Shown here: positions 26,267-33,071 of the stretch, one piece after another
Position numbering within the stretch: position 1 is the stretch's first letter
How the letters are laid out: each line of letters opens with the position of its first letter
IMG/VR virus record: IMGVR_UViG_3300032053_000217
Coordinates: 1-37,809 of that record
DNA from: a virus
DNA length: 37,809 bases
Direction: 5' to 3' (one strand)
Made by a program: the position numbers and the translations under genes
The notes under the pieces: model-generated
What the model saw: only the letters and a program-made list of their open reading frames with translations
The model's database searches: none
Told to the model about the DNA's origin: nothing

Positions 26267-26620
26267 TTATCTTGGTGTTCCACCGTCACCGGTACCGTCA
26301 CCGGAACCCCAGCCGGTACCATCACCGTCATCGTCACCTTCCCCGTTACCGCCGCCGTCACCATAACCGTCACCGTAACCGTAACCGGTACTGTCGCCAT
26401 AACCGTCACCGCAACCGGCACCGTCACCGGAACTGTCACCATAACCGTCACCGTAACCGGCACCGTAGCTGGTACCGTCACTATAACCGTAGCCGGTACC
26501 GTCACCGTAACCGTCACCATCACCATAACCGTCACCTTCGCCGTCACCGTAACCGGCACCGGAATAAATGTAACTTTCACCGGAACTACTGATTTCTTTT
26601 TCTGTTATAATTTTTTCCAT
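26267..26620 (-). CDS. Gly-X low-complexity repeat protein, copy B
   Basis: 117 residues. It shares SSSGESYIYSGAG with copy A (SSSGESYVYSGAG), then runs as Gly-Asp/Gly-Tyr/Gly-Thr dipeptides almost to the end (GDGGTPR). It lacks the NPYL-x4-FHDGTG part of copies A and C. Unlike those, it has its own ribosome binding site: AGGAGGTG inside the last codons of the replication gene. Its end is about 50 bases from the resolvase start. Confidence 0.65.
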   Translation of the reverse strand: MEKIITEKEISSSGESYIYSGAGYGDGEGDGYGDGDGYGDGTGYGYSDGTSYGAGYGDGYGDSSGDGAGCGDGYGDSTGYGYGDGYGDGGGNGEGDDDGDGTGWGSGDGTGDGGTPR

Positions 26621-26625
26621 TTTTT

Positions 26626-27435
26626 TTATTTCACCTCCTTTTTTTTAACTTTCCTTCTCTTATAATACGCCGGAAAATTTTCTTTCATTACTTTATCCCT
26701 TTCCTCGTCGGATATATCCTCGCCTTGAAATTCCGGAAGCGGTTTTGCAGGCAAACTTGGGCGCCTTTCATTAACCGATTTCAAAAAATCTTTCCAGCGT
26801 TCTTTTTTCGGATTCAAGAATTTTTCGGCATACATTACAAATTGAATACCGAATTCATTTTCTAAAACATAATTAGAGTAATTTTTAGCGGCACCAATTA
26901 TATTCATTAAATCTATTTTTTCTTTTTTTAAAATTTCCCATTTAATAAAAGCGGCTTTCTTTCCTAATTTACGAGGATATTCTTTCCAAAATTCCTCGAA
27001 AAGCGGGGTCAAAACGTCCTGATCTTCAATTTCTAAGTCTCCCTGCCTAAAACCCGTTGTCTTGAAGGCTTTCTCAATCTTTGGGATTGATATTTCCTTT
27101 ATTTTATCGGGAGAAGGATATTCATCCCTGCCCTTGTAGGTCAATGTCTGGGTCTTACTCCAATTTGTGATTAGTATGAAATTTTCTTCTTTGCTGATAT
27201 ATTGTTGAATAAATCCTAAATGAGATAGTTTTTCCAGGCCATTTATTATTTCGGAATCCTCTTTCTTTTCGTAAGGAAAAATCTTTGCTTTCAAAATCAT
27301 AATATTTCCCTTCAGTTTTCCGTAATCATTAGCCAAAGTTATCAATCCGATAAATAATAACTTTTCCAGAGGATCTAACTGAGAAAACTTCTCATCTTCC
27401 CAAATTTCACTTGAGATCGTTCGTTTTCTTGAAAT
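26626..27435 (-). CDS. Phage replication initiator / replisome organiser, with AUU start
   Basis: About 269 residues. The C-terminal part has the phage O-type pattern FEEFWKEYPRKLGKKAAFIKWE (residues about 147-168) and later YAEKFLNPKKERWKDFL. The N-terminal part KRTISSEIWEDEKFSQLD, then LEKLLFIGLITLANDYGKLKG, is the winged-helix start of such proteins, but it lies upstream of the first ordinary start (TTG 27345). The frame reaches back to a stop with no ATG, GTG or TTG before the conserved part; ATT at 27435, eight bases after GAGG, fits best. The protein should load the host helicase at the phage origin. Confidence 0.75.
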   Translation of the reverse strand: MSRKRTISSEIWEDEKFSQLDPLEKLLFIGLITLANDYGKLKGNIMILKAKIFPYEKKEDSEIINGLEKLSHLGFIQQYISKEENFILITNWSKTQTLTYKGRDEYPSPDKIKEISIPKIEKAFKTTGFRQGDLEIEDQDVLTPLFEEFWKEYPRKLGKKAAFIKWEILKKEKIDLMNIIGAAKNYSNYVLENEFGIQFVMYAEKFLNPKKERWKDFLKSVNERRPSLPAKPLPEFQGEDISDEERDKVMKENFPAYYKRRKVKKKEVK

Positions 27436-27493
27436 ATTATTATCCTCTTTATTTATAATTTCTTATACCAATGTAAATTTTATTTGATAATTT

Positions 27494-27985
27494 TTAAAAA
27501 CGAATCTTTTCATCCGCCTGTCCTTTTCCAGCCGGGAAGCCAGGAATTGACTCAACGATTGCGGGTTCTTTTTTTCCTTCTATTGGCATTGGCATTACCG
27601 CTTTCACTTCGGACTTGGAAAATTCGACCAATTTTCCGTCCTTGCCGATAAAAGATTCATTTTTGTTTTTAATTCTTATTAGGATCTTTTTATAAAGGAC
27701 ACCTTCCGGGCTGAAAACATATTTTTCATCGGGATCATTTTCATTGGCTTTAATTCCGCAAGCCGATAAAATCTGCTTAAGCAGCCATCTTTTGCCTTTC
27801 AAAAGAGTGGTTACGGTTTCTATATCGCCCTGCTCCATTCTCAATTTCCACAGGAAATAGGGATTTCCACTTTTCGCTTCTTTCTCGTTAATAAAATTTA
27901 CCCCAATAACCTCCGCCTCAAAATCTCCCTCTTGAAACACCTTCTTTCCCCTTCCTTCATCTTTCATCTTTACTTGCCAGACCAT
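27494..27985 (-). CDS. Putative single-stranded DNA-binding protein (DUF669-like)
   Basis: 163 residues. Its place beside exonuclease and annealase genes, the length, the strand pattern (EGDFEAEVIGVNF, NPYFLWKLRM, KYVFSPEGVLYKKILIRIK) and the C-terminus GQADEKIRF, which ends in Phe after acidic residues as SSB tips do, suggest an OB-fold ssDNA-binding protein. It overlaps the exonuclease gene by 16 bases. No definite motif. Confidence 0.55.
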   Translation of the reverse strand: MVWQVKMKDEGRGKKVFQEGDFEAEVIGVNFINEKEAKSGNPYFLWKLRMEQGDIETVTTLLKGKRWLLKQILSACGIKANENDPDEKYVFSPEGVLYKKILIRIKNKNESFIGKDGKLVEFSKSEVKAVMPMPIEGKKEPAIVESIPGFPAGKGQADEKIRF

Positions 27986-28635
27986 AATACCTCCTTTTCC
28001 TTTTTTTGAAAATTATAAATTTTAAGCGCTGGTAAAAATACTTCCTTAAATACTCTATGAATAATTTCCGCATTAAGAGTTAATTTGCCGCCATCATTTA
28101 GATTGTAAGCGATTTTATCTTTAGCTAACACTGCAATATATGCTTTTTCAATGTTGGTTTTAAACATTTCATTGTAGCCCTTCACATAAGCGGCTGCCTG
28201 GTAAATATGCTCTGAATATATCGGCGGATAATCTTTTTCTTTTGCCTCTCCAGTTTTCCAGTCAAGCAATATTAATTCTTTTCCTTGGTCTGCCAAACAG
28301 TCTAAAGTTCCATTATATTTATATTTCCCGCTCGTTATCTGTATTTCTGCTTTTTTCAATTTTATTTCAGGATGCTCTTTTTTGAAAAGAAAAAAACTCT
28401 TTATTGCATTTTTCACTTCCTGAGGATATTCAGTTTCTAATTCAATTTTTTCTTTCTCAATATTTTTTTGAATTGCCTCGTGAATTTGAGTTCCGATTAT
28501 TTTTCCTTTTCCGCTTTTCTCGTTGATATATTGCAAGGTGTTGTATTTAAACCAATTTTCCAGACTAATTTTCCTTAACGCCGTTAAAACTTGAGTAACC
28601 GACGGATAATCTGAATGTAAATATTGTTTCTTCAT
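27970..28635 (-). CDS. PD-(D/E)XK exonuclease, RecB/Cas4-like, partner of RecT
   Basis: 221 residues. Catalytic residues are H52 (IGTQIHEAI), D112 (YNGTLDCLAD), D125 and K127 (LLDWKTGEAK), and Q146 (YQAAAYVKGY): the complete set of RecB-type nucleases. It should resect double-strand ends to single strands that the RecT/Bet protein, encoded by the overlapping upstream gene (ATGA), can anneal. Together they form a two-gene phage recombination system. Confidence 0.85.
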   Translation of the reverse strand: MKKQYLHSDYPSVTQVLTALRKISLENWFKYNTLQYINEKSGKGKIIGTQIHEAIQKNIEKEKIELETEYPQEVKNAIKSFFLFKKEHPEIKLKKAEIQITSGKYKYNGTLDCLADQGKELILLDWKTGEAKEKDYPPIYSEHIYQAAAYVKGYNEMFKTNIEKAYIAVLAKDKIAYNLNDGGKLTLNAEIIHRVFKEVFLPALKIYNFQKKEKEVLWSGK

Positions 28636-29258
28636 AATATTTCTTCTTCTTTTTCTCTTTTGACTTCTTTTTTTATGGCGCCCGAATCAGAAATGGTAAA
28701 CTTTGTTTTAGGCACAACAATATCGGAAATTTGAATCATTCCCCCAATTTTTTCTACCTCAATATCGGAAGTAATTTCAATACCAAAGGCTTCTTTTAAA
28801 ACAAGCACTTTGGCCGCTTTTTGAATCATAGCCCCGGGGAATTTACCCCAGAGGTCATTTTTATCATTGTAATATTCCTTAAAATCTACTTCTGCCTCAA
28901 ACGGGTGCTGCCCGCCTTTCTTCCAACAAACGGCACTCGCCCCAATGATAACGCCTTTCTCGTCCCTGATTAATTTTGAGGTAAGGGAATCAAATTCCTT
29001 GCTTCTGTGCGCAACTTTTAAGCAGAAATTCTTTGTCATTATGAAATTCAATACCCTCCCCTTCCGTGTATTAAAAACTATCGGTACAATTTCTTTCATA
29101 ATCGGATCGGCTTGATATTTACGGCAAACTCCTAAATAGACTTTTAATTCCGCATCAGTCAAATCTGTAAACATTTGACGCACCACTGAAACAACCTCGC
29201 TGTCAAAAGACGCCATTTTTCTTTTCACTGCCTGCATTTTTGCAGTTTTATTTTTCAT
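28632..29258 (-). CDS. RecT/Bet-family single-strand annealing protein
   Basis: 208 residues. The segment LTDAELKVYLGVCRKYQADPIMKEIVPIVF (about 32-61) and the following LNFIMTKNFCLKVAHRS are the recognised core of phage Bet proteins, as is PGAMIQKAAKVLVLKEAFG. The protein anneals complementary strands made by the exonuclease. ATG 29258 follows GGGAGGG and overlaps the preceding gene by 11 bases. The C-terminus is charged and probably disordered. Confidence 0.88.
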   Translation of the reverse strand: MKNKTAKMQAVKRKMASFDSEVVSVVRQMFTDLTDAELKVYLGVCRKYQADPIMKEIVPIVFNTRKGRVLNFIMTKNFCLKVAHRSKEFDSLTSKLIRDEKGVIIGASAVCWKKGGQHPFEAEVDFKEYYNDKNDLWGKFPGAMIQKAAKVLVLKEAFGIEITSDIEVEKIGGMIQISDIVVPKTKFTISDSGAIKKEVKREKEEEIL

Positions 29259-29442
29259 TTTTTCCCTCCCCCTGTCTTATTTTTTCCTCTAGCTGCCCGG
29301 CAAAATGGATCAAACCTACTTCAAAGATTATCTGGAGCAGTTCCTTTTCCGTTTTTTTAATTTTTAAAAGATTAGTCCTCAGATTCCCAAATACTTGTTC
29401 GGAACTGCCTTTAAGAATTATTTCCGCCTGAATTTTTAACAT
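29248..29442 (-). CDS. Small hypothetical protein upstream of recT
   Basis: 64 residues, helical. AGGAGG lies before ATG 29442. The sequence is rich in Lys, Glu and Leu and may form a coiled coil. It overlaps the annealase gene by 11 bases, so coupling is likely. No family recognised. Confidence 0.6.
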   Translation of the reverse strand: MLKIQAEIILKGSSEQVFGNLRTNLLKIKKTEKELLQIIFEVGLIHFAGQLEEKIRQGEGKNEK

Positions 29443-29472
29443 TCTTCCTCCTTAAACCTTATCCAGCTAAAC

Positions 29473-29640
29473 TTAATTTCTTTTCTTCATTTTACCGTCC
29501 CCTGTTTTCCGCAGCAGCCAGTAAATCCATACGATTACCGCTAATTCTCCCAAACAAAATAACCATAAAGAGGGCCCTTGCATTAATACTATTCCTGAAA
29601 GTAAAAGAATTATAAATCCCAAATTTGATAAATCTTTCAT
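29473..29640 (-). CDS. 55-residue two-segment membrane protein
   Basis: Reading from ATG 29640 gives 55 residues, ending KMKKRN. Residues about 7-20 (LGFIILLLSGIVLM) and 24-43 are hydrophobic and form two possible membrane helices with a short turn; a basic tail follows. ATG 29640 overlaps the stop of the preceding gene as TAATG. Possible holin-like or superinfection protein, but unproven. Confidence 0.55.
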   Translation of the reverse strand: MKDLSNLGFIILLLSGIVLMQGPSLWLFCLGELAVIVWIYWLLRKTGDGKMKKRN

Positions 29641-29876
29641 TATTTTAATGTTTCCTTTAATAATTTTTCTTCTTCCTTCAATTCTTTGCTTCGAGTTTTG
29701 CTGTTAAAACTTTCCATAAAATATTTTTTCTGTTTGTAAAGGCAGACCTTAGCGTCAAGATATTCAATTACCGTAGCATTATTTCGATCTAAATAAAATT
29801 CGGTTATCATTCCTGAAATGAAAATTGCAATTACTAACATTCCGATTCCTATGAAAATAAATGTTTTCTTTAGCAT
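29640..29876 (-). CDS. Small single-span membrane protein
   Basis: 78 residues. The N-terminus KKTFIFIGIGMLVIAIFISG (residues 3-22) is a membrane helix, with the charged remainder probably in the periplasm or cytoplasm as a coiled coil. It is translationally coupled by TAATG to the two-span protein downstream. The pair resembles spanin or antireceptor pairs in size, but its place in the early operon argues for a host-takeover role. Confidence 0.55.
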   Translation of the reverse strand: MLKKTFIFIGIGMLVIAIFISGMITEFYLDRNNATVIEYLDAKVCLYKQKKYFMESFNSKTRSKELKEEEKLLKETLK

Positions 29877-29959
29877 TCGGTTTCGTTAATTCGGCTGATT
29901 TATAAATCCTGCCATAAACCTTTTCAAATTCTTCTCTTATCTTGTTTTCGATTTATCCC

Positions 29960-30166
29960 TTAATTTCTTGCTTTTAGTTTATAAATTACTTCTTTAAATC
30001 TTTTTAAGCCTTCCTTTGACTGCAAATATTTAAAAAATTCTTTCATTTCTTCTTTTGTTTCGCAATGACGATCAAGAATTATCTTAACATCCGATTCTCT
30101 GAATTGCTCGTTTTTCAATAAATAACGGGCAAAATCCCTGAGGCAGGTTTCGTTATCGGTTCTCAT
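29960..30166 (-). CDS. Small helical hypothetical protein
   Basis: 68 residues, mostly helical with alternating charges. Its ATG overlaps the end of the preceding gene by 14 bases. Nothing known matches. The 83 bases downstream before the membrane protein gene hold an open frame but no start codon. Confidence 0.5.
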   Translation of the reverse strand: MRTDNETCLRDFARYLLKNEQFRESDVKIILDRHCETKEEMKEFFKYLQSKEGLKRFKEVIYKLKARN

Positions 30167-30437
30167 TGAATAGTTCCTTTTGAATTTCGGTTTGTTTTTC
30201 TAATTTGATTAAACGATATTTCGACTGCCGGTTGAAGTCAATTTCGCTTTGTATGTCAAATCCTAAGGGTTTCAATTTAGGACGGAGTTGAGCGATTCGC
30301 GACCGCACGGCCCAGTTACGGATTGTTTCGCCGCGAGCCAGCATTATATCTATTATGTTGTGGTATAGCCCGTCGGAAAGAAAGTTCAGTATAAAATGAC
30401 AATCGGTTCCTTCGTTAGTTATTTTAGGAATTTCCAT
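30153..30437 (-). CDS. Putative winged-helix DNA-binding protein
   Basis: About 94 residues from ATG 30437, chosen over TTG 30452 because GGAAG lies at good spacing. The first half (FILNFLSDGLYHNIIDIM, then ARGETIRNWAVRSRIAQLRPKL) has the helix-turn-helix rhythm of small phage winged-helix proteins such as those that set which strand or gene is read early. It might be a regulator or an excisionase-like factor. No signature confirms it. Confidence 0.5.
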   Translation of the reverse strand: MEIPKITNEGTDCHFILNFLSDGLYHNIIDIMLARGETIRNWAVRSRIAQLRPKLKPLGFDIQSEIDFNRQSKYRLIKLEKQTEIQKELFNENR

Positions 30438-30457
30438 TATATAATCTTCCAAATCAT

Positions 30458-30661
30458 TTATTCTTTCCCTTGTTTCCTTCTCTTTTTATAATTTTTCAAT
30501 CCTCGAATACGATTTTTTTCTCTCAAACAATCCGGACAAACCTCCTTCTTCTTTAAAAATTCCCACCATTGATATTTTCCCTGCCTTGCTTTTGATAAAT
30601 ACTTAAATATTTTTCCGCAGTCTTTGCAAATCGAAGAAGTTTCAAACATTTTAAATTTCAT
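30458..30661 (-). CDS. Four-cysteine zinc-ribbon protein
   Basis: 67 residues. C12-x2-C15 and C42-x2-C45 form a zinc ribbon, and the C-terminus is strongly basic (YKKRRKQGKE), which suits nucleic acid binding. A second ATG at codon 5 is an equally good start. It belongs to a cluster of four tiny cysteine-rich genes between 30.4 and 31.4 kb. Confidence 0.55.
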   Translation of the reverse strand: MKFKMFETSSICKDCGKIFKYLSKARQGKYQWWEFLKKKEVCPDCLREKNRIRGLKNYKKRRKQGKE

Positions 30662-30662
30662 A

Positions 30663-30788
30663 TTATTTATTCAGAAATATTAATAAATGAATTAGAATAA
30701 AGACTAATAATGATAAACAAATGAATATTCCTAATATGTCCATTGTCCGGTCAATCCATAATTTCCATTGATCAATTTTCAGATACAT
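30663..30788 (-). CDS. 41-residue membrane peptide
   Basis: ATG 30788 lies three bases after the previous stop (TAATAAATG), with AGGAGG just upstream. Residues 1-15 are amphipathic; residues 17-40 (LGIFICLSLLVFILIHLLIF) form one membrane helix. Well positioned and preceded by a strong ribosome binding site, so probably real despite its length. Confidence 0.5.
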   Translation of the reverse strand: MYLKIDQWKLWIDRTMDILGIFICLSLLVFILIHLLIFLNK

Positions 30789-30791
30789 TTA

Positions 30792-31004
30792 TTACCGGCC
30801 TCCTTTTTTGTTTAATTCTTTTAGACGACTAATCTCGTTCTGCGCGTCCTGCAGAGCCAAAGCCAGCGAGCTCTCGTGGTTTTTAGCATTTTCAAGATTT
30901 AAATCTAATTCCGTAAAGCATTCATCACAAATCAAATAGTTATCCTCTTGATTTACTGCTTCTCCGCAAATATGACAAATTATCTTTTCCCATTTTCCGT
31001 CCAT
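30792..31004 (-). CDS. Zinc-ribbon protein with coiled coil
   Basis: 70 residues. Cysteines C10-x2-C13 and C26-x2-C29 form a zinc ribbon, followed by a coiled coil (ALALQDAQNEISRLKELN). AAGGATG lies before ATG 31004. The gene overlaps the preceding frame by 65 bases, more than is usual here, so one of the two frames may be shorter than drawn. Confidence 0.55.
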   Translation of the reverse strand: MDGKWEKIICHICGEAVNQEDNYLICDECFTELDLNLENAKNHESSLALALQDAQNEISRLKELNKKGGR

Positions 31005-31227
31005 CTTTTTTCATCCTTAACCAATCCTTAATGAATCTTTTAAGCCCCTGAATAGCAGTATTGTTTTGTATATCCCCCATTTTTGAATTTTGTTTAGTTC
31101 GCAGTCTGCCGATTTTCCTCTTTTCCTTTTTGAGGCATTTCCGGCAGATTGTTGATGTTATCACCGTATAGGTTTTTGGTTCTTTTTGGCCCAAAGTTTT
31201 ATCACACCAAGAGCATTTGATTATCAT
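30940..31227 (-). CDS. Zinc-ribbon protein, coupled to neighbour
   Basis: 95 residues. C5-x2-C8 and C28-x2-C31 form a zinc ribbon at the N-terminus; the C-terminal 50 residues are basic. The ATG overlaps the previous stop as TAATG. The last 20 codons overlap the start of the next gene. Confidence 0.5.
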   Translation of the reverse strand: MIIKCSWCDKTLGQKEPKTYTVITSTICRKCLKKEKRKIGRLRTKQNSKMGDIQNNTAIQGLKRFIKDWLRMKKDGRKMGKDNLSYLRRSSKSRG

Positions 31228-31382
31228 TATTTATTCCCGATATTATCCGGCGTTTTAAGCCGCTTCCTGTAACTTTTTGTATTTTTCCAAAGGCGTACCC
31301 GTTGGCACTTTTTGGAGTTACAGTACAGACGCCGGGGATGGTTATCGAGTTTTTTCCCGCAATTAATACAGTTTTTTTTCAT
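31227..31382 (-). CDS. Small zinc-ribbon protein next to the insertion sequence
   Basis: 51 residues from ATG 31382, which has AAGGAA seven bases upstream; the longer frame to 31442 is not supported. C5-x2-C8 and C21-x4-C26 could bind zinc; the rest is basic. It is the first phage gene downstream of the IS3-type element on this strand, so its expression may depend on read-through. Confidence 0.55.
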   Translation of the reverse strand: MKKNCINCGKKLDNHPRRLYCNSKKCQRVRLWKNTKSYRKRLKTPDNIGNK

Positions 31383-32019
31383 TTTTTTTCCTTCCGTTTT
31401 TGCGGCCCCCCCCCGGGCAAGCCGGGGAGATCTAAGACGCATTCAACGTTTTATTTTGCACAAAATAAATCTGGGCTTTACCCCGTCGTGTAGACACTCA
31501 GTTAAGCTACTTCCTGTAGCAGCGTTGCCTCAAATGCTGCCGGGTTCAAACCGCCAATTGACGTGTGCCGCCTGATCCGGTTGTAAAACACTTCAATATA
31601 TTCAAATATGCTGCTTGCCGCTTCACTTCTGGTTTCATAATTCATGTCAAATATTAATTCTCTCTTAATCGTGCTGAAAAATGACTCTGCGGCCGCGTTG
31701 TCGTAACAGCTGCCTTTGCCGCTCATGCTGCTGACGCATTTATGTTCTTTCAGAAGGTCCCGAAAATCGTAACTCGCGTACTGACAACCCCTATCCGAAT
31801 GGAATATCAGCCCTCGAGGGAACTCCTGCGGCCTGCCGCCTGATTAAAAGCATCTATCACCAAATGCCGCTTTAATCGATCACTCATTGCCCATCCAACA
31901 ATTTTCCTTGAAAATAGATCCATCACCGCCGCAAGATACAGCCAGCCCTCTTTCGTCCTGACATAAGTAATATCCGATAGCTAGACCATATTCAACCCCT
32001 TCGTCGTAAAGTCCTGGTT

Positions 32020-32053
32020 CAAGAGGTTGGGAGATATCGGGTATTTATGATCG
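32020..32053. repeat. Spacer-like direct repeat, copy 1
   Basis: 34 bases identical to 32087-32120. It is followed by one extra base (C32054), absent from copy 2, then the CRISPR repeat. On the minus strand it sits where a spacer would, directly after GATTGAAAC. Confidence 0.9.
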
Positions 32054-32054
32054 C

Positions 32055-32086
32055 GTTTCAATCCACGCACCCACGCGGGGTGCGAC
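32055..32086 (-). CRISPR. Solitary type I-C-like CRISPR repeat
   Basis: 32 bases; read on the minus strand, it begins GTCGCACC and ends GTGGATTGAAAC, with an internal CCCCGCGTGGG palindrome, matching the well-known type I-C repeat family. There is only one repeat, so this is not an array, and no cas genes are in the window. It lies between two identical 34-bp sequences of the transposase gene. The unit of 35 (spacer) + 32 (repeat) = 67 bp is the length of one array period. Confidence 0.85.
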
Positions 32087-32120
32087 CAAGAGGTTGGGAG
32101 ATATCGGGTATTTATGATCG
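32087..32120. repeat. Spacer-like direct repeat, copy 2 (protospacer context)
   Basis: 34 bases identical to 32020-32053. On the minus strand it is preceded by TTC, the established type I-C protospacer-adjacent motif, so this copy keeps the native transposase context. Confidence 0.85.
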
Positions 32121-32418
32121 GAATGAGTCGTCACTTTGAATTTCCTTTTTGTCTTTGCCCGTATCCCGTTTTCTCTCATTATCCCCGCTGCCCGTTTCTT
32201 GTTGACCTTCCGGCCCTGCTCCTGGAGCTTATCCGTAATACTGCCGCTTCCATATGTATCGCGGCCTTTTTTGAATTCCCGGCGTATTTCAATGAGCAAT
32301 TGTTCGTTCTCTATCTCCCGGCGGCTTTTGAACTTCCCGAGCCGCCGGTAAAACCCGCCCCGCGAAACCTCAAGCGCCCGGCACATCTCCCTTATCCGGA
32401 ATTCGCCGCTGTGTTCGG

Positions 32419-32736
32419 CTATAAATCCGAATATCTCTTGGGGTCTTTTGAGAAAATGCCCACGGCTTTTTTTAAGATGTCCCTCTCTCGCTGGGCGCGC
32501 TCAAGTTCCCGTCTCAGCCGCCGGTTCTCTTCTTCCAGCGGTTTCATATGCCCTTTCCCGGGAAAGGCATTTTCTGGATCCGCTTCGAATTTCCTTTTCC
32601 ACGTGTACAGCTGATTTTCATGAATCCCCAGGTTCCGGGCTGTTTCCGCTGCGCTGCCGTTGTTCTGGGCTTCTTTCACTGCTTCCAGGATGAAACCCCG
32701 GTCATACTTCTTTCTTTTCTGCTTTTCACCTTCCAT
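32419..32736 (-). CDS. IS3-family transposase OrfA
   Basis: About 105 residues from ATG 32736, with AAGGGGG upstream; the frame opens at 32775. It has a helix-turn-helix (EAQNNGSAAETARNLGIHENQLYTWKRKF), the FPGKG motif and a leucine-zipper-like tail (LRRELERAQRERDILKKA), all typical of IS3-group OrfA. This frame is intact. It binds the element's ends and fuses to OrfB through a -1 frameshift. Confidence 0.85.
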   Translation of the reverse strand: MEGEKQKRKKYDRGFILEAVKEAQNNGSAAETARNLGIHENQLYTWKRKFEADPENAFPGKGHMKPLEEENRRLRRELERAQRERDILKKAVGIFSKDPKRYSDL

Positions 32737-32825
32737 ATTTGCAACCCCCTTTTTAGTAGGCGGCTGCTGCATCATATAAACTTAACTACCTGTCTATCAA
32801 ATAGGGAAGGCTCCTTAATTAATTT

Positions 32826-33071
32826 TTATATTCCGCCGTTACCATCACCGGCACCGTCACCGGAACCGCAGCCGGTACCGTCACTGTAACGGTCACCGTA
32901 ACCGGTACCATCACCGGCACCGGCACCGTCACCGTAACCGTAACCGTAACCGGTGCCGTCGTGGAAACCGACGTGGGCAAGATAAGGGTTACTGTAACTG
33001 TAACCGGAACCGTCACCGTAACCGTCACCGGTGCCGTCACCGGCACCGGAATAAACGTAACTTTTCTTCAT
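32826..33071 (-). CDS. Gly-X low-complexity repeat protein, copy C
   Basis: About 81 residues. ATG 33071 overlaps the stop of the DUF6948-like gene as ATGA. It begins KKSYVYSGAGDG and carries NPYL-x4-FHDGTG like copy A, followed by Gly-Asp, Gly-Tyr and Gly-Ala dipeptides. The sequence after the stop (CCTTAATTAATTTTTATA on the plus strand) matches the end of copy A base for base, so A and C arose by duplication of a whole cassette, not only of the coding part. Confidence 0.65.
   Translation of the reverse strand: MKKSYVYSGAGDGTGDGYGDGSGYSYSNPYLAHVGFHDGTGYGYGYGDGAGAGDGTGYGDRYSDGTGCGSGDGAGDGNGGI

Larger units (their letters stand above)
31502..32386 (-). pseudogene. IS3-family transposase OrfB, disrupted by a stop, a frameshift and a CRISPR unit
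   Basis: The DDE integrase can be traced from MCRALEVSRGGFYRRL to a C-terminus with [15 protein letters not shown] and [13 protein letters not shown]. Three lesions: 67 bp at 32020-32086 (one spacer plus one CRISPR repeat), whose removal restores HKYPISPNLLNQDFTTKGL; a TAG at about 31981 in place of the Trp expected before SDITYV; and a frame change at about 31815-31835, ahead of the HSDRGCQY block. Translation would join it to OrfA by -1 slippage on A AAA AAA G in the OrfA reading near 32472. It cannot make a working transposase. Confidence 0.8.
31489..32799 (-). mobile_element. IS3-family insertion sequence (decayed)
   Basis: About 1.3 kb of visibly higher GC than the phage genes around it. 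Imperfect terminal inverted repeats are visible: the left end begins TGTAGACACTCAGTTAAG at 31489 and the right end, read inwards on the minus strand from 32799, TGATAGACAGGTAGTTAAG. OrfA and OrfB are read on the minus strand. No target duplication is obvious. It was inserted directly after the end of Gly-rich repeat gene C. The second frame is broken in three ways, so the element is not autonomous. Confidence 0.8.

Noticed and set aside
25828-26580. 250-residue resolvase with a long Val-Thr-rich N-terminus
   Set aside because: The N-terminal 120 residues are a shadow of repeat gene B. The RusA domain begins at ATG 26214.
29877-29959. Open minus-strand frame between small genes (about 55 codons)
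   Set aside because: There is no ATG, GTG or TTG start with a ribosome binding site, and the frame runs into the following gene in a different phase.
32045-32110. VAPRVGAWIETRS as the C-terminus of a transposase
   Set aside because: This is the translation of the I-C CRISPR repeat, a known source of false frames. The true OrfB continues with NQDFTTKGL after removal of the 67-bp unit.
32020-32120. CRISPR array
   Set aside because: Only one repeat is present, there is no leader and no cas gene, and both flanking sequences belong to the transposase gene.
31302-32889. Several plus-strand frames across the insertion sequence
   Set aside because: They are shadows of OrfA and OrfB. GC-rich antisense of these genes stays open by chance.
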